Notes under the pieces: model-generated
The model's database searches: none
The model's input: only the letters and a program-made list of their open reading frames with translations
Told to the model about the DNA's origin: nothing
Part shown: one piece after another, positions 1-12,521 of the stretch
How positions within the stretch are numbered: the stretch's first letter is position 1
How the letters are laid out: each line of letters begins with the position of its first letter
Translations under genes and position numbers: made by a program
NCBI GenBank assembly: GCA_033439765.1
Contig: JAULSN010000004.1
Coordinates: 4,660,001-4,724,000 of the forward strand
From: Lasiosphaeria ovina
Taxonomy: Eukaryota; Ascomycota; Sordariomycetes; Sordariales; Lasiosphaeriaceae
Direction: 5' to 3'
DNA length: 64,000 bases

Positions 1-2324
1 AATCCCCCGGCTCCTTTTTCGGCGAGCCCTTGGTGGACATCTGTATTGCAACATGACGGAATGGCTGCGATATATGATATCCTCCGGATATTGCCTGGTC
101 CCGTTTGCTTCTGTGTGGCCCTTTGGAACACTGGACGTGGGAGCATCGTGAGCTGACCCGACTCGCGTTCTCCTGGCGGGCAGTCAATAACATGGACAGA
201 ACAGACGGGATGCGGAACGTCAATCGAGTTTCTATGCACATGTTGTCACTCTCCTTCGCTTCCTGAGGCCATCCTCGGCTAAGTAAATGTCGTGTCTGCA
301 TTATTAATGCCAGAATCCCCTCATGCAGGAGGGCTGTGTTCGCTTGCTCTGTTATGATGGCCGATTCACGGAAGTCTGCCAAGCGATTCCACACAGTCGT
401 GGGTTTTGGGGTCACGGGAGAAAGCTCGACACAGGTTGGTAGCAGGGTTAGGGTTGGACCCCTTAACGCCTTCCGTGTCTGCGCTTTCGTTTCTTCCCAC
501 GCGGCACGCGCCTGGAGCGGAGAGCAGTTATCGCCTCAATCTTTGGCCGGCAGACATTTTACGACGCATGGAAATGCGGAATTTGTGGTGCCAAGTTCCA
601 GCGGTGAAAAGTCTACGAGCTCGAGGTCGGCCAGTCGCAACTTGGGAGGGTGGCTCATTTCTGCGGGCCGTAACTCAGCCACCGCCCGTGGTGCCATCCA
701 AGTGCGGGGAATGAAGCGGTGATGGGGTTCAGCTGATGTCCCAGCAGTCCGGAACCGTGGACTAGTGGTGATTATTGGCGTTTGGGAATGCCGGTTCCTG
801 CAAGTGAAATCAAGACGATAAATTGCTGCCCTAAGGTAGTTACTTTCCTACCATACCTTACCTTCCTAAGGTAGGCACCCCCCTGGCCGTTGTGATGGAA
901 TCCCCACTCCAGACGCAAGAAGATGGACACCTACCTCTACCACCTTACGGGCTTCCCGTCGCGACACTGCGAGGTAGCGGCGGCAAAACATCAAACTAAT
1001 CAAGGCGTCGTCTGACTTGTGCTTACTTCACATCTGAGAGATCTGCTTTCGATGTGCGCCAAGGTTCAGTGGAGAGCTTAAAGTCACTCGGACCGAATAG
1101 CCCGGATGGTTTGCGGCCCCGACGCCACTTCAGGGCTTGCTAGCTGTCGCCACCGCGATCTACACGTGTACTGTGTAATGCAAGTCTACACTAGAAGCAC
1201 ATTCGAAGCTTCGGGAGCTTGGGGCATTGCTTATCTCAGTGAGGCGGGGTAAGCGCCACCACTTTTTGACCCGGCATCGAACTTCATTGTGAGTGGTACA
1301 CGTACTCGGCGAACCTAATCCAGCATCCGTACAATACATGCAGATACCTTACCTACCCTACCTACCCTACCGTACTTTGGTGACGCAGTATTCGTGTTTT
1401 GGTGTCTCAAGATTTGGACCCCTGGCATCACCAGTTCATCCATTTAATCACCGCATGTTTGTTCTCCAGTAGCACCCTAACGGGCACTTGGGACATCTCA
1501 TGTTGTGTAAGTTGCAGTGTATTTGTGCAAACATGTACATACGGAGTGTTTTGCACAGGACTCGGTACGAGGCATCTTCACTCTGTAGGGCCGATCTCTT
1601 ATCGTCTTTGAGTGTTCTACCCGAGATATTCGAGATAATGTATGACACAACCTGAAGCCGTTCACCTCAGGTTTCTCAGATACCTTAAATGACTAATCCA
1701 TGGAAGGAGCCATTTGCTGTGACCCCGCGGAGATGTTGGCCATGCTTGGCTAAAGTGAGGTAGGTACCCTGAGTAGCAATGAATCGTGAAGCGGCAGGAG
1801 CAGACAACAATGAGGCCATGCCCATACCTTAAATTCACTAACGCAGACCGCTCTTGAAACCCGCCCACTCTCACGCCATTGGGCCTCGAGCTGGAGACCG
1901 CTTTTTATCCGCCAAGCGAAATATCGGGGCAGTGCGCTCAATTCTGTTTCTGCCAATTCTTTTTTTTTTCTTGTCCGTCCTGAGTCTCAAGGCCGGCAAA
2001 ACCAACACTATTCTGATGGGATTTTAGTTAATCCGCTGCAAATTTATTAATTACATTCATTTATCATACCATGTCTCCTCGATTCCATTTCTCTGTTGTC
2101 CTTCGGCCTTAATCCAAAGGCCACCATGTTTAGCACTATGGTCTATGATGCAACATCCCAACTGCGTCAAAAAGTGCGGGATGCTGACCCTTTCTGTCCC
2201 GCACCACATGAGTTTCAGCTGTCCACTCGCACGCTCGCGCATGCAGCTTACCACAAATGCAACACCAAATCCACGCCCACGCCTTTCAGGTCACACTAGA
2301 GCGCCAAGCATTCTCCTTCGGACA
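1..2324. other. Gene-poor left flank
   Basis: No open frame here shows a recognisable domain, splice-consistent exon series or protein-like composition, so I call no gene. The stretch carries scattered short runs of the ACCTACC / AGGTAGG type, for example around 829-881 and 1340-1375, which form weak local inverted repeats. The right edge is the 3' flank of the P450 gene that ends at 2325. Confidence 0.6.
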
Positions 2325-4426
2325 CTACCGACGCTGGGACAACCTCACACGGAGCCCGGACTGGGCCACGAGCCAATGGTTGTTGACGCTCCAGTCCCCA
2401 GCCAGAGACATCTGGAATCAAAAGGTCAGCCCTACTCGTGCTCCCCGAAATTGATTGTTCGGCGACCAAATCATCGAATGAGTGAGAAGAACGCCTCTGC
2501 ATGGACATGGAGATGGATCAGGAGCATAGGGCTGATGGTCCGGGGATTCGGGGACCCACCTCGTATCGAGCAAACATGGTCGGAATTAGCTTATAGATTT
2601 CGAGGTACGAGATGTTCTTGCCGATGCAAGTGCGGTGTCCGGAGCCGAACTGTTGCCGCGGGCAAAAACGAGCAGCAAACACGCGCTGTTAGCCGAGACC
2701 AAGATACCACTTTCCCCATGCATGATGCAACGGCACCTAGTTGAGATTCAGCAGTCAACTTACGGTAAGCAAACATCTCTCCATCACCACTCGCTGCCCC
2801 TTGTCAGCCAGCCAGCGGTCGGGATTCCACTCGTCCGCGTCGGCGCCAAACACGGCCTTGTCGCGGTGAATTACCCAGGGGTTCATGCCCACGACGGTGC
2901 CCTCGGTAAAGTGCCGCCCACATAGCTCCACTCCCCCTTTCGGGACCACGCGCTCCATGCTGAGCCCGATGGCAGGGTGGAGGCGCCCTGCCTCTTTAAC
3001 GCATGCGTCAAGATACGGCAGGCTGCGCGACTCCTTCCATGTGACTATCTCGGACAGCCTGTTCTCGAGGCGGGCCTGTTCGAGCTCGGCCACGAGCTTC
3101 TCGAGACTCGCCGGGTGCTTGAGGAGAAAGTAGATGATGGCGCGCAGCATGATGGCGGTCGTGTCGCTTCCCGCGAGGACGTTGGAGGTGGCCCATGCCG
3201 TCACAAACCACTCTGGGATACTCGGATCTTTGACGCGTGCCTCGAGAAAGCGCGACATGAAGTCTCGAGAGTTGTAATTTGAGGCCGCCGTCTTCTCGAA
3301 ATCGCCGCTGACCCCCGCCCTCTCCCGCGCTCTGGCCAGGGCAAATGCAACCACGGGTGAGTTCCTCTCCGGGAGAAGGCGCTGGAGATAACGATTCTTG
3401 ACCCATAACTTGTCCGCCCACGGCATCTGGCCGGCCTTGATGGTTGTCAGTTGTGGTGTTTAGAATAAATCGAGAGACGGGGAGCCGAAGAGAAATTGGC
3501 GACGGCAATGGAACTCGCACCCACCCAGGATGTGTATTCGAAGAACTTCCAGATGGAGCCCATGATGCCATCGATGTCCCTTGTCTCGTCCAGAAAGCCG
3601 AGGCGTTTGCTAAACGTGATCTCTCCCATGACATCGAAGGCAAACCACTGCAGCCAGGTGCCGAGATCGCAGGCGCCGGCAGCAGCATCACCGCCAGCCC
3701 GGCTCTGGACCTCCTCGAGCCGGCCGAGGAAGAAGCGGATGGTTGTGTCCATGTACGGCTCAAACTCGACGAGGCTGCTCATCGAGTAGATGCCGGCGAT
3801 CGGCCGCTTCATGGCCCTGTGCAGCTTCTCGTCCTGCGTGTTGAAGAGCCCCTGCACGACCTTGCCTCGCGACATGGGCTGCAGCACTCTGTAGTAGTCT
3901 GACTGCAATGTAACCAAGCCACACACGATTTGTGTGTGAGAGTTTTCAGTCAGCCCTATATCATACATGTCCCCCACCTCGCACCTGTCCAGAGTCAGAC
4001 AGAAAGCAACAGAAAAATCTGACATGCAGAGCCAAGCCAAGCCAAGTGGCTGTCTCATGTTTGTGTGTGTGTGTGTGACAGAACCAACAATAGAGCAGAC
4101 TGTTTACGTACCTTGCCCATGTTGGCCCCTGTCCCGTAGATCTTCTGAATCTCGTGGGGGTCGCCGACGCTGACGCAGTTGGGGCCGATGCGGACGAGCT
4201 TGCCGTACTTGTCGTGGAGGCTGATATAAGTCTCGTGGGCCTTGCCGGACCACGCCCACCCCAGCCGCGGGAGGTTGGTGATGGATGCGAGGAACGGGCC
4301 CGGGACGTGGCGCTGTTTCTCCCACGACCGGAAGAGCCAGACGAAAAGGAGCAGCGGTATGCTCAGGGGGAGAAGAGAGGTCAGGGAGAGAGCGCGAGCC
4401 CAGTCGGGTGCCATGATGGCGGCCAT
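2325..4426 (-). CDS. Cytochrome P450 monooxygenase, membrane anchored
   Basis: Spliced model is complement of 2325-2411, 2560-2649, 2764-3435, 3525-3902 and 4112-4426, all junctions phase 0, giving 513 aa. An N-terminal hydrophobic anchor is followed by a proline hinge (HVPGPF). The I-helix motif AGSDTT lies near residues 319-324, the K-helix E-x-x-R in VKEAGR, a WNPDRW meander, and the haem loop FGSGHRTCIG with ligand Cys463. The last exon codes only 28 residues, but its text (HWLVAQSGLRVRL) matches the usual end of microsomal fungal P450s, which supports that splice. Met at 4414 is an alternative start. It should be an ER haem-thiolate oxidase using NADPH-P450 reductase. It is divergent from the polyketide synthase and so probably oxidises its product (inference). 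I cannot assign a CYP family; it resembles the pisatin-demethylase-like group. Confidence 0.9.
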
Positions 4427-4634
4427 ATAACAAGCGTGAGAGGTGGAATGATGATGATTAAGACGTTTGTCACAAGTCTCGAGGTCCTTGCAAGTCACAG
4501 CCTCGGTATAGGGAAGCCCAGAGGAGATGGAATGTCTTTGCCTATGCTTGGCTCTGTTTCTCGTTTTCATAAATGTCGAATAGGAACAAGAGACAGCCTA
4601 TTTAATGAAAGTAAAACACAGCAAAAAGAGGTCC

Positions 4635-4844
4635 CCGGACTTGTAATACGAAACTGTCAACGCGACTGCGCCCACCGCAAAGTAAAACGGCCGCTAATCC
4701 AAGTCTGCGTACATTCAAAAAAGATTCACAAGGACCTCCGGACTTGTAATACGAAACTGTCAACGCGACTGCGCCCACCGCAAAGTAAAACGGCCGCTAA
4801 TCCAAGTCTGCGTACATTCAAAAAAAAAAACGATTCACAAGGAC
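4635..4844. repeat. Two-copy 103-bp tandem direct repeat
   Basis: Copy 1 begins at 4635 and copy 2 at 4738, both with CCGGACTTGTAATACGAAAC. The copies look identical except for an adenine run near the right end (6 A in the first, 11 A plus a C in the second) and a few boundary bases. The near-identity implies a recent duplication with no sign of RIP mutation. Confidence 0.9.
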
Positions 4845-5967
4845 AACCAACGGTTTCATACAGAACTGCAAAAGAGGAGGTCCGTGATAGGCAAGCTCGG
4901 TGATGCGAACATAGAGGATGGTAAGACGAAGGATTATTGGGTGATTGGTTGGTCGCAAGAGTGAAAGGATTGGGATGTCATTGCCGTGACCGAATTAGGC
5001 AACTAAACCCCGGCGTGCCCGACCCCAAACACACATCATAGCTTTGGATCGCGCCAGTTGAGGAGCCAACTGACTTCTAAAATTAAGGCCCTAGTTGGCT
5101 GCCAAGGAAAGGATCCAATAGAATGTCGACTCAAAAATCCAATTGACTCTCTAGAATAGTTAGTGTTATCAGGCGGTATGAACAAGTTGGAAGTAAACCA
5201 GCCATAAGCAGCCAAGCCGCTACCCGACTTACATGCGGGGCGCCGCCAACGGTCGTGCTTGAAAAGTCTTGGAAGGGGCTCCGAACTCGAACGGGGTATA
5301 AAAAGGAGATAAGAAGAAAAAAGGGGGTGAGTCGGTGACAACCACTGTTTGTTGGGGCAGGGCGGGGCGGGGCGCGGCGCTAGGTGCAGGGCAGTACGTA
5401 CTCTGTCCTTCCGCGTATTATTGAACTGCTTCGCCGCTCTGTCGTGCGTCTGGAATTTTCCGGACGCCACTCACCCCTCTAGCCCCCGACCCAGATCATG
5501 ACGTCCGATGGGTATGCGGCTTACCGACACCGACGGAGTTAACAGTTAACCCAGCCTCTCACCGTCTATCTGCCCCTGGAAGATCTTGCCCTAACTCCAT
5601 CTCCGACCATCGCATTGATGGAGAGGTCTGACCAAAGTCACAAATGGGGCAGCTAACACAGCCTCCTGCCGGAGCTGAGCGACACAAACCGGCGTCTGTG
5701 TCTGCTCAGGTCCGTCATTCCCGCGGATGCGGACCTGGCTACCGGCCCCTTTGAAGCTATAACGACTTGGCGGAGCTATCTCCATTGTCGGCTCGAATGT
5801 AGCGTATCGAAGGATCTAGCTAGCGTGTCTTGAGTTGCATCTACCGCTCCCCTGTTTGACGATGCACGTGGGTAGGGATACCTGGAGTCGCCGAGATAAG
5901 GGTCGAGCAGTCTTGACCAATGTGATACGCCAAGGGCATGTCTGGAGGCCGTTGTTGTAAGGAAGGG

Positions 5968-5975
5968 TATAATAG
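5968..5975 (+). promoter_or_regulatory. TATA-like element of the PKS
   Basis: TATAATAG lies 101 bp upstream of the PKS start codon on the coding strand, a plausible core-promoter distance for a fungal gene. Position is the only evidence. Confidence 0.4.
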
Positions 5976-6068
5976 TACCCATGGCTGGAGCACAGTCTCT
6001 AGAAATAGGCACCCCTTCACACCCACTTCACCACTCGATTCCCTGCTTCCACAGTTGACAATCCCAGA

Positions 6069-9000
6069 ATGTCTTCAAAAACTTTACTCATCTTCGGGGA
6101 CCAGACCGGGGAGGTCCTGCCGTCCATCGAGGAGCTGAGTCGACTTGCTCCTGGCTGCCAGAGCCTCAATGCCTTCTTTCGGAAGTCTACGGATCGTCTC
6201 CGGACTGTCATTGCCCAGGCACCGGCGCAATACAGGCGCCAATTCCCTTCGTTTGATTCGCCCTTGGAGCTAGCGACTGCTGTTGCCAACCAGACTACCC
6301 AGAGCCTAGCCCTGACGGCAGCGCTTCTCAGCATTACTCAGTTTGGCCATGTAATCCTGTAAGAGACAGGATCAGTGAACCTGTGAACGAGACAGATAAC
6401 TTACTAATACCAATGCTCTACGCCCAACAGTTATCTGGAGTCCAACCCACGAGCACTCGAGAGCTCCAAAAATCCTACAGTTCTGGGGATCTGCACCGGT
6501 ACACTCACAGCCGTGGCCGTCGCATGTTGTCAAAACTTGACCGAGGTTCTCTGGTTGGCCGATGAGGTTGTCCAGCTGGCATTTCAAGTTGGCTTCGAGG
6601 CTGCCCGGAGATCCCAAGTCATCGACCGCTCGACAGACAGCTGGGCAACCTTGGCAATCAATATCAAGGTGGATAGCGTCCGACAAGCAGTCGAAGCCTT
6701 CAATTCCGGGTCGGTCCTTGAGCCAAGCCAAAATGCATACATCAGCGCCGAGAGTCCTTCGTCGGTAACCATCAGTGGTCCACCGCCCACCACGTCCCGC
6801 CTGTTTGGCCAGGAACTGTTTCAAAAATGCAAGAAGATTCCTCTTCCAATCTCAGCGGCCTTTCATGCCAGCCACCTGGAGCCCATCTCAAGGAAAAGGC
6901 TCATAGATGGACTGAGCCCATCGCTTCTCGAATGCGTCGTGCAGCATCGATCGATGATATCCCCTTCGTCTGGTCGCTTCTACTCTGGCCAGACGTTTGC
7001 CGACATGCTCGAAGAGGTAGCTCACGACATATTCCAGGCTCCAATCTCATTTGAAGCATATGTGTGCGGATTGACGCAAGCACTTGGCCCACAAGCGACG
7101 CTGGTTAGATTTGGGCCAGTGAACTCGGCCAAAGCCATCCAACAGGCTCTGAAACCGTTGGGAGTGGATGTCGACATGGCCGACTTGCAACACCAGGATG
7201 GAAAAATTGCCCCTGGAAACACCGGTGCGATTGCCATCGTTGGAGTGTCCGCCCGCCTGCCCGGAAGCGAGACGTTGGAAGAGTTCTGGAAGGTGTTGGA
7301 GGAGGGGCGTGATCTCCACGAAAAGATCCGCCCAGATCGCTTCGACGTCAAGACCCATTGCGATCCCTCTGGAAAGACCAAAAACACGAGCCTGACGCCA
7401 TACGGGGTGTTTATTGACAGGCCCGGTTACTTCGACACGCGTCTTTTTAACATGTCGCCGCGGGAGGCATCACAGACCGACCCCCAGCAGCGACTGATGC
7501 TCCTCACAACGTACGAGGCTCTCGAGATGGCTGGCTACACGCCCAACGGCACACCTTCAACAAACACGAGGCGGATAGGGTCGTTTGTCGGTCAGACTAG
7601 CGATGACTGGCGAGAGGTGAATGCGAGCCAAAATGTCGATACGTATTTCATCACGGGCGGAATTCGAGCCTTTGGTCCCGGCAGGCTGAATTATCACTTT
7701 GGATGGGAGGGTCCGAGCTATTCAATCGATACCGCCTGCTCGTCGAGCGCCGCCTCGATTCAGCTGGCATGTTCCGCTCTGATGGCTCGAGAGTGCGATA
7801 TGGCCGTTGGCGGGGGCGCCAATTTCCTGACCGCGTCCGACCTCTTTGCCGGATTGAGCCGCGGCAGCTTCCTCTCCAAGACCGGAGGCTGTAAGACATT
7901 TGATCACGACGCCGACGGCTATGTCCGTGCCGACGCCGTCGGAGTCGTCGTGCTGAAGCGGCTGGACGACGCGCTTAGGGACAGGGACAACATCCTCGCC
8001 GTTCTTCGAGGGGCGGTAACCAACCATTCGGCCGAGGCCGTTTCCATCACTCACCCACATGCAGAGACACAGGAGCGCCTCTTTCACTCGGTACTGAACC
8101 AGGCGGGTATCCGACCTCACGACATCGACTACGCCGAGCTCCACGGAACAGGGACACAAGCAGGCGACGCAACCGAGTCTAGATCCGTGACTAACGTCCT
8201 CGCCCGCGGCCGCGCCCCTTCAAATCCCCTCTACATCGGCACAGTGAAACCAAATCTCGGCCACGGTGAGGCTGCTAGCGGTGTGACATCGCTCATAAAA
8301 GCAATCATGATGCTGAGGAAGAACACGATTCCGCCCCATATTGGCATCAAGGGTCGCATTAACCAAAACCTGCCGCCTCTTGCTGAGCTCAACACGCACA
8401 TCTCCTTCGAAAACACGCCTTTTCTGCCGCGCGCCGAGGGGGACGGGAAGCGCAGGATTCTCATCAACAACTTTGACGCAGCAGGAGGAAACACAAGCAT
8501 GATCATCGAGGACCCCCCAGCCATCAGCATCGAAGGAGCCGATCCCCGCTCCCACCATGTTGTTGCCGTGTCGGGAAAGACCCCGAATGCCATTCTCAAC
8601 AACACTCGCCGGTTGCTCGAGTATGTGCGGTCACATCCCAGCGCTCGCCTAGAGGACATTGCGTACACGACGACTGCGCGACGCACGCACCACGTCTTCC
8701 GAAGGGCCCACGTCGCCTCTACTTTGGACAGCTTGGCTCTCAGTCTGGAGAAAGCAGTGTCGGAAGAGGTGTGGACCAAAGTCTCAGCAACTAAGCCTCC
8801 GGTCGTGTTTCTTTTCACGGGCCAAGGCTCACAGTACACTGGCATGGCTTCTGGGCTGTACAAGACCAACCCGGTATTCCGCGAGTCTCTTCAGGACAGC
8901 GCACGGATCTGCAGCTCGCACGGCTTTACATCATTCCTGCCGCTTATCGCCGACGACGCCTTTGACATGTCTCAGGCAACGGCAGTGCAGGTCCAGTTGG

Positions 9001-12000
9001 CCATTGTGTCGGTCGAGCTGGCCGTCGCCGCGCTGTGGAAGGCCGTGGGGATCGTGCCGACTGCTGTTCTTGGCCATAGTCTGGGAGAATACCCAGCTCT
9101 GTGCACGGCAGGGATGATTTCGCTGAGCGATTGTCTGTATCTCGTCGGCAAGCGCGCAAGTCTCATGATGGAGAAGTGCACCCCCGGCACGCACTCAATG
9201 CTCGCCGTGCAGCTGGGCTTGGAGGAAGCAGAAGTCCTCAGCGACGAGCTTAGTGCCTCCTCTTGCGAGATCGCTTGTGTCAATGGCCCCGCATCGACAG
9301 TCATCAGCGGCCCAGTTGACCAGATAAGAGTACTCCAGGAGAAGTTGAGGTCAAGAGCTGTCAAGACCACGCTGCTAGAGGTGCAGTTCGCCTTTCACTC
9401 GGCGCAGATGGACGAAGTGCTTGAAGATTTTGCTGCAGTTGCTCGAAAAGTCCATTTCTCAGCGCCTTCGATCGCGGTAGCATCAACAGTGCTTGGGACA
9501 GTCGTTGACAAACAGGGAGTGATAGATGCGAGGTATCTGCAACGCCAGACCAGAGAGAGGGTGCAGTTTCTCAAGGCCGTGGATAGTGTCAAATCCTTGC
9601 TGGGGGATGGCCGCAAAGTCAAACAGACGGTGTGGGTTGAGACTGGGCCCAACCCCACCTGCCTTGGCTTGGTCCGGTCGGTGTTGGGTGACTCTGACAA
9701 CGAGTTGCTCCTTCCCTCGCTCAAGCGCAAAGAAGGCGACTGGAAAATCCTAGCAAGCGCGCTAGCCAAGACCTTCACCGCCGGACTCGACATAGACTGG
9801 AGAGAACTCCACCGCCCCTACGAGATTGCCCTCCAGCTTGTCGAGCTCCCCAACTACGCATTTGACCTCAAGAACTACTGGATCCAGTATGAAGGCGACT
9901 GGGCAGTTAGAAAGGGAGATGCCCCGGCCACCACATCGACGCCAGCAAGCCCAAACACGCTGCCTCCTTCCTTTTCCACGACAAGCCTCCATCGAATCGA
10001 ATCCGAGAACAACGACGCTGCAGGAATCACCGTCACATTTGCCACCGATGCCAACGAGCCCAAGCTTAACAAGGCCCTCCGCGGCCATCTGGTCAACGGC
10101 GCTGGCCTCTGTCCGAGCTCTGTCTACGCTGACATGGCCTTCACTGCCGCGAGATACATTCAGAGCCTCGGCAATGTGGCATTTGATATGTCGATGGACG
10201 TCCGAAACATGGATGTCTTCAAGCCTTTGCTCATCAATCCGGGCGAGACAAAGCAGATTATCCGCGTCAAGGCGTCAAAAAAGTCATCTTCCGACCAAGT
10301 GGAAGTCAAATTCAGCTCCCAGGACGCCGAAATCTACGAAGACCATGCCAAGTGCACTGTAGTCTTTGGCAACGGCAGCGACTGGAAAGACGAGTGGGCA
10401 AAGACGGCGTACCTCGTCAAGGCAAGAATCGACCACCTCATTCAATCCGCGGCCCTGGGCAAGACGCACCGGCTGCTACGACCCATGGTCTACAAGCTGT
10501 TCGCGGCTCTGGTAGACTACGATACGAAGTATCAGGGCATGCGCGAGGTCTACATGGACAGCAACCTCCTTGAGGCTTCTGCCAATGTCAAGTTCAACAC
10601 GACTGACGCGGACGGCTGTTTTACCTACAGCCCTTACTGGATTGACAGCCTGGCTCATCTTTCTGGGTTTGTGCTGAACGGTGCTGACACCACCCCACCA
10701 GACTCGGTATACATCTCGCATGGCTGGGGAAGCATGAAGATAGTCGGGCAGCTCTCAAACGATAAGGAGTACCAGAGCTATGTGCGCATGCAGGAAACAA
10801 AGACGCGTGGAGTCATGGCTGGAGACGTCTACTTTTTCGATGATGGCGTGGTCGTTGCTGTCTGCCAGGACCTCAAGTTCAAGCGGATCAAGCGGACTAT
10901 TCTCAACAGCCTCATGCCTTCCACCCTCTCTAGGCAAGATATTCAAGTTTCCGCCCAGAGTTCGCCCATGACAGGACCAGCTGCGCCGATTCGGAATCTC
11001 ATAATGCCACAAACCCAAGAAGATCCAGTCCAGGCGGTGTCGTCTCTAGATTTCAGCATAGTTCTCAATCTCATTGCCACGGAAGTCGGGGTAGAGATAC
11101 ATGAGCTCAGCGACGATGCCACGTTTGCAGATTTGGGGGTCGATAGTCTTCTCTCGATCAGCATCGCAGCAAGACTGGGTGCTCTACTTGGCGAGAATAT
11201 TTCTGCAACTCTCTTCACAGAGTGTCTAACCGTCGGGGATCTTCGTACGTACTTCACGGGGCATCAGGATTCCAACGATGGCGCCTCAGTTTCGGACAAC
11301 AGCTCTGACAATGGCGAAGACATCTTCACTGCTCCGGCAACGACTGCAAATACCCCTATGAGCGCCGCCACCGGGACCATAGGGACACCGGCTGAATACT
11401 CGATCGAAGTATTCCGAAAGATTATTGCCAACGAAGTCGGAGTCGACGCCAGCGAGGTCGACGACGAGACGCCTCTTGCGGATCTCGGAGTTGACAGTTT
11501 GCTCTCTCTGGCTATCTTGGGCTCCATCAAGTCACAGACAGGCCAGGTGCTCCCGTCGAGCTTCTTGGTGGATAACCCGACCATCGCCGCCATCCAGTCT
11601 GCCCTTGGCCGCCCTTCGACTACCCTGCCTGTGCAGAGGCTTGTCCATGTCCTTGAAAAGGCACAGCAGAGGCTTGATGCCCCCAGAGCAGAAGCAGTCT
11701 TGCTCCAGGGTTCGGTTTTGTCGCAAGACCCATCGCTATTTCTGCTGCCAGATGGATCGGGGAGTGCAAGTAGCTACGTCGGTTTCCCGCGCTTGCACCT
11801 CGCTGGGGCAGTGTACGGCCTGAATAGTCCGTTCCTGGACAAAGCAAAGGATTTTACTGTCTCCCTCCAGGATGTGGCAGCCATGTATGTGGCTGAGATC
11901 CGGCGAGTGCAGTCGCACGGGCCGTATCACCTTGCCGGCTGGTCCATCGGTGGCACATATGCATTCGAAGTCGCGTCGCAGCTGATGCGGCATCACGGAG

Positions 12001-12521
12001 AACGGGTCGACAGCCTCACGCTCATTGATGCGCCCTGTCCGAAATCGCTCCCGCCATTGCCGATAGAGACTATTGGGTTGCTGGAGAGGATCGGCGCCTT
12101 TGACGGGTTGAAAGACAGGCGTGCAGCCAGCGCCGGAGAGGGTAAAATGAGAAAGGGCGTGCAAGACCATTTCGCAGGGTCCGTCACCGCACTCAAACAG
12201 TATCGACCGGTGCCAATGCCTCGTCACATGTCGAGCAGCATCAAGACAATTACGGCTGTGTGGGCTCGTCATGGCGTGTGGGAGACGGCTGGAGAGGAGG
12301 TGCGTGCAAGGCATGCCAGGAGCGGAGGCTATGCGAATGCTGCGCAGGACTGGATCATGGATCCCCGGGAGAGCTTCGGGACCAATGGTTGGGAGATACT
12401 CTTGCCCGGTGGAGATATCAGATGCGAAGCCATCACGGGGGATCATTTTAGCATTATGCGCAAACCGGGAGTCACGGAGCTGGGACATCGGCTGGCCAAA
12501 GCAGTGAACAGCTCACGGTAG
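6069..12521 (+). CDS. Non-reducing polyketide synthase, SAT-KS-AT-PT-ACP-ACP-TE
   Basis: Two exons, 6069-6358 and 6431-12521 (72-bp intron), give 2126 aa. The splice restores the SAT domain across the junction. Domains in order: SAT about 1-345 with GICTG (Cys118); KS about 362-790 with Cys533 in DTACSSS, His668 and His708; AT from about 888 with Ser980 in GHSLGEY; product template about 1280-1600 with His1316 and Asp1502; ACP1 with Ser1669 and ACP2 with Ser1786, both in GVDSLLS; thioesterase about 1867-2120 with Ser1935 in GWSIGG and His2102 in GDHF. All key residues are present and there is no KR, DH, ER or methyltransferase domain. It should build an aromatic polyketide from acetyl/malonyl units, with the PT setting the first ring closure and the TE releasing by Claisen cyclisation or hydrolysis. 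Length and double ACP fit orsellinate-type and naphthopyrone/melanin-type enzymes; sequence reading alone cannot choose. It is divergent from the P450. Confidence 0.96.

Larger units (their letters stand above)
4427..6068. promoter_or_regulatory. Shared divergent promoter region of P450 and PKS
   Basis: This 1.64 kb stretch lies between the start codons of two divergent genes and contains no convincing coding sequence. It should hold both promoters. It contains a two-copy 103-bp tandem repeat (4635-4844). Each copy carries a CGGCCG palindrome, a form that Zn2Cys6 regulators could bind (inference only). A TATA-like string at 5297-5306 is far from either start codon; the one at 5968-5975 is better placed for the PKS. 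Confidence 0.7.

Noticed and set aside
336..722. 128-codon open frame at the left end
   Set aside because: No conserved motif, no neighbouring exons and mixed composition; an overlapping frame of similar length is equally open.
5036..5470. 144-codon minus-strand frame in the P450/PKS promoter
   Set aside because: Composition is not protein-like and it has no domain. It lies in the regulatory stretch.
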